From Actinomycetes bacterium (GTDB taxonomy: Bacteria; Actinomycetota; Actinomycetes; Mycobacteriales; Mycobacteriaceae), in assembly GCA_023416315.1 (NCBI GenBank), contig JAEZIA010000365.1, positions 1-17,400 of the forward strand: DNA of 17,400 nucleotides, given 5' to 3'. A program made the position numbers and the translations under genes. Below the pieces are notes generated by a model. It had not been told where the DNA came from. It ran no database searches and worked only from the letters and a program-made list of their open reading frames with translations. Of the stretch, positions 14,363 to 17,400 are shown one piece after another (the stretch's first letter is position 1; each line of letters starts with the position of its first letter).

Positions 14363-14394
14363 GCGCTTGCGCGAAGAGCAGAGGGCAGCGATGA
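14359..14394 (+). CDS. Mini-ORF 2 in the repeat (11 codons)
   Basis: Identical in sequence to mini-ORF 1 (MSACAKSRGQR). The start overlaps the first mini-ORF's stop and the TGA at 14392-14394 overlaps the argR ATG (14391-14393). An AGAGGG run at 14380-14385, within its own coding region, could serve as the ribosome site for argR. Translation is inferred from architecture alone. Confidence 0.35.
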   Translation: MSACAKSRGQR

Positions 14395-14876
14395 CCAGCG
14401 AGGTCAGCACGACACGGGCCGGGCGGCAGGCTCGGATCGTGGCGCTGCTGTCCTCGCGGTCGGTGCACAGTCAGAGTGAGCTCGCCGCCCTGCTGGCCGA
14501 CGAGGGCATCGAGGTCACCCAGGCCACGCTGTCGCGTGACCTCGAAGAGCTCGGCGCGGTCAAGCTGCGCGGCGCCGACGGCGGGGGCGGCGTCTACGTC
14601 GTTCCCGAGGACGGCAGCCCGGTGCGCGGGGTGTCCGGCGGCACCGAGCGGGTGTCCCGGCTGCTCGGTGACCTGCTGGTGTCCACCGACGCCAGCGGCA
14701 ACCTGGCCGTGCTGCGCACCCCGCCCGGGGCCGCGCATTATCTGGCCAGTGCCATCGACAGGGCGGCGCTGCCCGACGTCGTGGGCACCGTCGCCGGCGA
14801 CGACACGATTTTGGTGGTGGCGCGCGAGCCGATGACCGGCGCCCAACTGGCCGCCATGTTCGAAACCATCCATTAG
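14391..14876 (+). CDS. argR: Arginine repressor
   Basis: Arginine-dependent transcriptional repressor that binds ARG boxes as a hexamer. The 161-residue protein has an N-terminal winged helix-turn-helix (about 10-75), with the recognition segment TQATLSRDLEELG (S48, R49), and a C-terminal oligomerisation and arginine-binding domain (about 85-161), with GDDTILVV (D137, D138 equivalent to the arginine-contacting aspartates of E. coli ArgR). The ATG at 14391 is chosen because it forms the ATGA overlap and follows an AGAGGG run; an in-frame TTG at 14367 would start inside the tandem repeat. Its obvious target is the ARG box before argC, making the cluster autoregulated. argG begins 25 bp after its stop. 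Confidence 0.96.
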   Translation: MTSEVSTTRAGRQARIVALLSSRSVHSQSELAALLADEGIEVTQATLSRDLEELGAVKLRGADGGGGVYVVPEDGSPVRGVSGGTERVSRLLGDLLVSTDASGNLAVLRTPPGAAHYLASAIDRAALPDVVGTVAGDDTILVVAREPMTGAQLAAMFETIH

Positions 14877-14889
14877 ACCCTGAAACACT

Positions 14890-14895
14890 AAGGAG
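14890..14895 (+). promoter_or_regulatory. argG ribosome binding site
   Basis: AAGGAG six bases before the argG ATG at 14902, the best Shine-Dalgarno sequence in the arg cluster. It marks the point where overlap-based coupling ends and independent initiation begins. No ARG box or convincing promoter was seen in the 25-bp gap. Confidence 0.7.
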
Positions 14896-14901
14896 CACTT
14901 C

Positions 14902-16104
14902 ATGTCCGAACGCGTCATCTTGGCGTACTCCGGCGGCCTGGACACCTCGGTGGCCATCAGCTGGATCGGCAAGGAGACCGGCAAGGAGGTGGTGGCCGTG
15001 GCCATCGACCTCGGCCAGGGCGGCGAAGACATGGAGGTCGTTCGCCAGCGCGCCCTGGACTGCGGTGCCGTCGAAGCGGTGGTGGTCGATGCCCGCGACG
15101 AGTTCGCCGAGCAGTACTGCCTGCCCGCCATCCAGTCCAACGCCCTCTACATGGACCGCTACCCGCTGGTGTCCGCGTTGAGCCGGCCGCTGATCGTCAA
15201 GCACCTGGTGGCCGCGGCCCGCGAGCACCGCGGCGGCATCGTCGCGCACGGCTGCACCGGCAAGGGCAATGACCAGGTCCGCTTCGAGGTCGGATTCGCC
15301 TCGCTGGCACCGGATCTCGAGGTGCTGGCCCCGGTCCGCGATTACGCCTGGACCCGGGAGAAGGCGATCGCGTTCGCCGAGGAGAACGCGATCCCGATCA
15401 ATGTCACCAAGCGTTCGCCGTTCTCGATCGACCAGAACGTGTGGGGCCGCGCGGTGGAAACCGGCTTCCTGGAGCACCTGTGGAATGCGCCGACCAAGGA
15501 CGTCTACGACTACACCGAAGACCCGACGCTGAACTGGAATACCCCCGACGAGGTGATCGTCGGCTTCGAACGCGGCGTACCGGTGTCGATCGACGGCAAG
15601 CCGGTCACCGTGTTGCAGGCCATCGAGGAGCTCAACCGGCGCGCCGGTGCCCAGGGTGTCGGCCGTCTCGACGTCGTCGAAGACCGCCTCGTCGGTATCA
15701 AGAGCCGCGAGATCTACGAAGCCCCCGGCGCGATGGTGCTGATCACCGCGCACACCGAACTCGAGCACGTCACGCTGGAGCGTGAGCTCGGCCGGTTCAA
15801 GCGGGGGACCGACCGCAAGTGGGGCGAGCTGGTTTACGACGGCCTGTGGTTCTCGCCGCTGAAGCGGTCGCTGGAAGCCTTCGTCGCCGATACCCAACAG
15901 CATGTGACCGGCGAGATCCGGATGGTGTTGCACGGCGGGCACATCGCGGTCAACGGCCGCCGCAGCCCGACCTCGCTGTATGACTTCAACCTGGCGACCT
16001 ACGACGAGGGGGACACCTTCGACCAGTCGTCGGCGAAGGGCTTCGTGCACGTGCACGGGCTGTCGTCGAAGATCGCCGCCCGCCGGGATCTGGCAGGCAG
16101 CTAG
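14902..16104 (+). CDS. argG: Argininosuccinate synthase
   Basis: ATP-dependent condensation of citrulline and aspartate to argininosuccinate, seventh step; cytosolic homotetramer. The 400-residue protein starts MSERVILAYSGGLDTS, with the N-type ATP pyrophosphatase loop SGGLDTS at 10-16. The conserved VAHGCTGKGNDQVRFE and KRSPFSIDQNVWGRAVE segments bind nucleotide and substrates. Near-identical in register to M. tuberculosis ArgG (about 398 residues). The ATG has a clear ribosome site (AAGGAG) six bases upstream. It lies 25 bp after argR and two bases before the argH GTG, so it is likely in the same transcript, though a separate weak promoter cannot be excluded. Confidence 0.98.
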   Translation: MSERVILAYSGGLDTSVAISWIGKETGKEVVAVAIDLGQGGEDMEVVRQRALDCGAVEAVVVDARDEFAEQYCLPAIQSNALYMDRYPLVSALSRPLIVKHLVAAAREHRGGIVAHGCTGKGNDQVRFEVGFASLAPDLEVLAPVRDYAWTREKAIAFAEENAIPINVTKRSPFSIDQNVWGRAVETGFLEHLWNAPTKDVYDYTEDPTLNWNTPDEVIVGFERGVPVSIDGKPVTVLQAIEELNRRAGAQGVGRLDVVEDRLVGIKSREIYEAPGAMVLITAHTELEHVTLERELGRFKRGTDRKWGELVYDGLWFSPLKRSLEAFVADTQQHVTGEIRMVLHGGHIAVNGRRSPTSLYDFNLATYDEGDTFDQSSAKGFVHVHGLSSKIAARRDLAGS

Positions 16105-16106
16105 CC

Positions 16107-17400
16107 GTGCGCACCAACGAGGGCTCGCTGTGGGGCGGCCGCTTCGCCGACGGGCCCGCGCCCGCGTTGGCGGCGCTGAGCAAGTCCACCCACTTCGACT
16201 GGGTGCTGGCGCCCTATGACATTGCCGCATCCAAGGCGCACGCCAAGGTGCTGCACGCCACAGGACTGTTGACCGATGAGCAGCGCGACGGCCTGCTCGC
16301 CGGACTCGACAGCCTCGGCGAGGACGTCGCCGACGGCAGCTTCACCCCACTGGTCACCGATGAGGATGTGCACGGGGCGCTGGAACGGGGACTGATCGAC
16401 CGGGTCGGAGCCGATCTCGGGGGGCGGCTACGGGCCGGCCGGTCGCGAAACGATCAGGTGGCCACCCTGTTTCGGATGTGGCTGCGCGACGCGATGCGCC
16501 GGGTCGCCGACGCCGCCCTCGACGTGGTCACGGCACTGGCAACCCAGGCGGCCGCGCATCCGACCGCGATCATGCCCGGCAAGACCCACCTGCAGGCCGC
16601 GCAGCCGGTGCTGCTTGCGCACCATCTGCTGGCCCACGCCCATCCGCTGCTGCGCGATGTCGACCGGATCGCCGACTTCGACGACCGCACCGCGGTGTCG
16701 CCCTACGGCTCGGGCGCACTGGCCGGCTCATCGCTGGGCCTGGACCCCGACGCGATCGCCGCGGAACTGGGATTCGCCGCGGCCGCCGACAATTCGATCG
16801 ACGCGACCGCCGCCCGTGACTTCGCCGCGGAGGCCGCCTTCGTGCTGGCGATGATCGGGGTCGACCTGTCCCGGCTCGCCGAGGACATCATCCTGTGGAG
16901 CACAACCGAATTCGGCTATGTGACATTGCACGACTCGTGGTCGACCGGCAGCTCGATCATGCCGCAGAAGAAGAACCCGGACATCGCCGAACTGGCCCGT
17001 GGCAAGTCCGGGCGGTTGATCGGCAATCTCACCGGCCTGCTGGCCACGCTGAAGGCGCAGCCGCTGGCCTACAACCGCGACCTGCAGGAGGACAAGGAGC
17101 CGGTGTTCGACTCCGTCGCGCAACTGGAGCTGGTGCTGCCCGCGATGGCCGGACTGGTCGCGACTCTGCGGTTCGACACCGACCGGATGGCCGCGCTGGC
17201 CCCGGCCGGCTACACCCTGGCCACCGACGTCGCCGAATGGCTGGTGCGGCGCGGCGTTCCGTTCCGCGTCGCTCACGAGGCCGCCGGTGCCGCGGTTCGT
17301 GCCGCCGAGGGACGCGGTGTCGGGCTCGATGAGCTCACCGACGAGGAGCTCTCGGCGATCAGCGCCGAGTTGACCCCCGAGGTGCGCGACGTGCTGACCG
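16107..17400 (+). CDS. argH: Argininosuccinate lyase, C-terminus off the right edge
   Basis: Splits argininosuccinate into arginine and fumarate, the last step. 431 codons are present; the family's usual 460-475 residues imply about 40 are missing at the C-terminus. Fumarase/aspartase superfamily signatures: GRSRNDQV (111-118), the KTHLQAAQP segment with catalytic H161, and GSSIMPQKKNPD (281-292) with the flexible catalytic-serine loop. The GTG start (VRTNEGSLWGGRF) is two bases after the argG TAG; a start further downstream would remove the conserved LWGGRF segment. No stop codon interrupts the frame up to the window edge. Confidence 0.96.
   Translation, partial: MRTNEGSLWGGRFADGPAPALAALSKSTHFDWVLAPYDIAASKAHAKVLHATGLLTDEQRDGLLAGLDSLGEDVADGSFTPLVTDEDVHGALERGLIDRVGADLGGRLRAGRSRNDQVATLFRMWLRDAMRRVADAALDVVTALATQAAAHPTAIMPGKTHLQAAQPVLLAHHLLAHAHPLLRDVDRIADFDDRTAVSPYGSGALAGSSLGLDPDAIAAELGFAAAADNSIDATAARDFAAEAAFVLAMIGVDLSRLAEDIILWSTTEFGYVTLHDSWSTGSSIMPQKKNPDIAELARGKSGRLIGNLTGLLATLKAQPLAYNRDLQEDKEPVFDSVAQLELVLPAMAGLVATLRFDTDRMAALAPAGYTLATDVAEWLVRRGVPFRVAHEAAGAAVRAAEGRGVGLDELTDEELSAISAELTPEVRDVLT

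Larger units (their letters stand above)
14321..14394 (+). repeat. Tandem 32-bp repeat at the argF-argR stop/start junction (2.3 copies)
   Basis: Positions 14321-14352 and 14353-14384 are identical 32-bp units beginning GCAGCGATGAGCGCTTGCGC, followed by a partial third copy (GCAGCGATGA, 14385-14394) that contains the argR start. Every copy contains ATGA: the first is the argF stop overlapping an ATG, the second joins two mini-ORFs, and the third is the argR start. Each unit also brings an AGAGGG purine run five bases before the next ATG. Removing both units would restore a simple 4-nt argF/argR overlap, like the other junctions in this operon. The layout matches mycobacterial interspersed repetitive units, though shorter. 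Confidence 0.9.

Noticed and set aside
14367..14390. TTG start for argR, adding eight residues
   Set aside because: It would lie within the tandem repeat; ATG 14391 has the ATGA overlap and a better-placed purine run.
14321..14394. CRISPR repeats
   Set aside because: The 32-bp units are directly adjacent with no spacers and are phased to coding junctions.
14877..14901. Second ARG box before argG
   Set aside because: TGAAAC at 14881 is reminiscent of a half-site, but there is no paired half and the gap is only 25 bp.
12819..15140. Very long open frame on the minus strand opposite argD, argF, argR and the start of argG (773 codons)
   Set aside because: It lies antisense to four well-identified enzymes and crosses gene boundaries; the composition is that of a shadow frame in GC-rich DNA and no family motif is recognisable.

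Overview
This is a high-GC actinobacterial chromosome segment, almost certainly from a mycobacterium, most likely an environmental or fast-growing Mycobacterium/Mycolicibacterium. The basis is near-identity of the ArgC, ArgJ, ArgB, ArgF, ArgG, PheS and PheT proteins to their M. tuberculosis counterparts as I remember them, and a gene order matching the Rv1645c-Rv1659 interval (MpaB-like oxygenase, class III cyclase, rhomboid-like membrane protein, pheS-pheT, argC-J-B-D-F-R-G-H). The PE and PE_PGRS genes that interrupt this interval in M. tuberculosis are absent, and a membrane-anchored glutamate-synthase-like gene sits before pheS instead.

Layout. (1) 1-2033, minus strand: an acyl-CoA dehydrogenase cut by the left edge, 12 nt downstream of an MpaB/DUF2236-family gene; probably one transcript. 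(2) 2034-2168: divergent promoter region. Both outward promoters place the start codon at or next to the expected transcription start (leaderless style), and a perfect 6-4-6 inverted repeat overlaps the leftward -35. (3) 2169-3875, plus strand: adenylate cyclase followed after 3 nt by a rhomboid-family membrane protein. (4) 3807-5387, minus strand: FMN/Fe-S glutamate-synthase-like protein, whose 3' end overlaps the rhomboid gene tail-to-tail by 69 bp. (5) 5388-5505: divergent region with a pheS promoter candidate. (6) 5506-9044: pheS-pheT, the two subunits of phenylalanyl-tRNA synthetase, overlapping by 1 nt. (7) 9045-9105: an ArgR operator directly in front of argC. (8) 9106-17400: the arginine biosynthesis cluster, with argH cut by the right edge.

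The arg genes encode, in order, ArgC (step 3), ArgJ (steps 1 and 5, the acetyl-recycling enzyme), ArgB (step 2), ArgD (step 4), ArgF (step 6), the repressor ArgR, ArgG (step 7) and ArgH (step 8). argC through argF are joined by successive 4-nt stop/start overlaps (GTGA or ATGA), so tight translational coupling is likely. One recognisable ARG box lies upstream of argC and none was seen before argG, so ArgR probably controls the cluster from that site.

The most unusual element is at the argF-argR junction. A 32-bp unit is tandemly duplicated exactly at the ATGA stop/start overlap. Each copy is an 11-codon mini-ORF that starts on the preceding stop and stops on the next start, and each carries a Shine-Dalgarno-like purine run. 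This reproduces the architecture of mycobacterial interspersed repetitive units (MIRUs) but in a shorter form. Apart from this, the window is mainly conserved housekeeping and metabolic genes; I saw no mobile element, CRISPR array, tRNA or rRNA. No stretch over 300 bases lacks a gene.
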